A DNA stretch of 15,262 bases from a bacterium (GTDB lineage Bacteria > Blakebacterota > Blakebacteria > Blakebacterales > Blakebacteraceae): contig JALGVQ010000066.1 in NCBI GenBank assembly GCA_025774615.1, forward strand, positions 1-15,262. Direction: 5' to 3'. The position numbers and the translations under genes are program-made. The notes under the pieces are model-generated. The model saw only the letters and a program-made list of their open reading frames with translations, was not told the origin of the DNA and did no database searches. Positions 14,394 through 15,262 of the stretch are shown one piece after another; position 1 is the first letter of the stretch, and the number at the start of each line of letters is the position of its first letter.

Positions 14394-15262
14394 TACAGGA
14401 ACGTCGTGAGTGTGAGGGTCAGATACCAACCTGCAGGTTCAGAGAGACGGCGGGTGAAATCGATGCGAAAGAGTTCGGCTATCCGGCCGATCCCGAAGCC
14501 CACTTCCCGGTACAGTCCATCATCAGGGATAACCGTTTCCCCCCGCCACGACCGGGCAATACCACCGTGGGCGTACAGTTCGATGCCACGTTCATAGAGT
14601 GCCCTGATGCCGAGCATCTGGAAGGGCTGGCTGCGGAAGTTGTGCTCGACGGTGAGCACGGCGTAGTCGGTGCCGGCGAGTTCACGGTGTCCCGCGCTAC
14701 GCAATGCGCCGAGCGGACAGTAGTAGCCGAGGGCGTTCTCAGGCCCTCTCCACAGCTCTCTCGGCAGTGCGCCCTCGCTCCACCCACCGGCGAGCCGGAA
14801 TACCAGCATGGGAGAGAAGAGGTAGCGGGTGGTGAAGGTGGGGATTGAATACGAGAGCACGCCATCGACCCGGGTATAGGAATTATATCCAAATCGCGTC
14901 GGGCCGGCGAAATCACCCGCACCGAACGCCTCACCCTGTTCTACACTCAACAGGACCCCCTTGCCCGTGGACATGCTCGCTGAACTCTCGGGGCGTCCGA
15001 TCCTTATACTGGCCCCACTTCGTGTCCAAGTGCCTTCCTCTATGCTGACCGCGGAATTGGTCCGGGGTATCCCGTCCCGGTTGGAAATACTCCAGCCGTT
15101 CATCGCTTCCAGGCTCTGGTGCGTCGCCCGCGCCAGGAAAAGATCCACGCCGAGACCTGAACGGTCCACCGGACTCACATCAAGCCGCCATCCTCTGCTT
15201 GTGTGGTAGTCGTAGTAGTCGTCCTGAAAAAGCGTCGTAGAGAGAGTATTGAGCAGGACCGG
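14393..15262 (-). CDS. Outer-membrane beta-barrel protein, C-terminal part (5' end beyond window)
   Basis: The frame is open from the right edge to the TAG at 14393, giving about 289 C-terminal residues. There is a GTG at 15178 but the frame continues upstream with sensible sequence (TLFQDDYYDYHTSRGWRLDV), so the start lies outside. The protein consists of alternating polar and hydrophobic strands with aromatic girdle residues, such as SIPTFTTRYLFSPMLVFRL, YAVLTVEHNFRS and GIELYAHGGIARSWRG. It ends in WYLTLTLTTFL, a C-terminal beta-signal-like strand. This suggests the barrel half of a surface-antigen (BamA-like) or DUF5686-type outer-membrane protein; the exact family is uncertain without the N-terminal part. 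Two TT(C)/FL-type terminal residues replace the usual final Phe. Its last 17 codons are duplicated at 13114-13166. It converges with the kelch gene and was probably once directly upstream of the YdiJ-type gene. Confidence 0.8.
   Translation of the reverse strand, partial: PVLLNTLSTTLFQDDYYDYHTSRGWRLDVSPVDRSGLGVDLFLARATHQSLEAMNGWSISNRDGIPRTNSAVSIEEGTWTRSGASIRIGRPESSASMSTGKGVLLSVEQGEAFGAGDFAGPTRFGYNSYTRVDGVLSYSIPTFTTRYLFSPMLVFRLAGGWSEGALPRELWRGPENALGYYCPLGALRSAGHRELAGTDYAVLTVEHNFRSQPFQMLGIRALYERGIELYAHGGIARSWRGETVIPDDGLYREVGFGIGRIAELFRIDFTRRLSEPAGWYLTLTLTTFL

Noticed and set aside
1-15262. CRISPR arrays, tRNA or rRNA genes, transposase genes
   Set aside because: No short regularly spaced repeats, cloverleaf-like or rRNA-like stretches, or transposase frames with terminal inverted repeats were found on reading both strands.

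Overview
The window looks like chromosomal DNA from an uncultured or poorly studied diderm (Gram-negative) bacterium. It carries lipoproteins with lipoboxes, a C-terminal outer-membrane beta-barrel segment, a Tat-exported peptidase, and the three-gene bacterial squalene set hpnC-hpnD-hpnE used for hopanoid or squalene lipids. The density of six-bladed-propeller lipoproteins, exported M24 peptidases and GC-rich, GATC-rich sequence is reminiscent of Gemmatimonadota and neighbouring phyla. That placement is inference only: there is no rRNA or other marker gene here. Nearly all genes lie on the minus strand, so they are described in transcription order (high to low coordinates).

Right end (about 13114-15262): the 3' part of an outer-membrane beta-barrel gene (minus, running off the edge) ends at 14393. 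Next to it is a plus-strand kelch-propeller lipoprotein gene (13305-14330), and beyond that a 53-bp second copy of the beta-barrel gene's 3' end, including its stop codon (13114-13166). The two copies differ at four positions, all synonymous, so the kelch gene sits in a 1,279-bp cassette bounded by coding-end direct repeats.

Centre (7401-13042): a 1002-residue YdiJ-type FAD/Fe-S 2-hydroxyacid dehydrogenase is followed by an unrecognised exported HExxH protein with a winged-helix-like segment, then a Tat-exported M24 (Xaa-Pro peptidase-like) enzyme with all metal ligands. A small plus-strand membrane protein of the LiaF/DUF5668 type (6759-7346) converges on the M24 gene and diverges from the hpn operon.

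Left of centre (3408-6618): hpnC, hpnD and hpnE form a tightly coupled operon with 4-bp overlaps. They would convert farnesyl diphosphate to squalene via presqualene diphosphate and hydroxysqualene. No squalene-hopene cyclase is inside the window.

Left end (1-3138): a compact minus-strand cluster encodes (i) an 81-residue secreted peptide with four cysteines at exact 11-residue spacing, (ii) a six-bladed-propeller lipoprotein, (iii) a second propeller-like protein without a visible signal peptide, (iv) a membrane-anchored thioredoxin-fold protein with a CLSC active site, and (v) a lipoprotein cut by the window edge. Small cysteine peptide, propeller and thioredoxin together suggest an envelope system in which the peptide's thiols are a substrate of the thioredoxin. 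This is the best candidate here for an undescribed system. A probable frame disruption or long overlap lies between genes (ii) and (iii).
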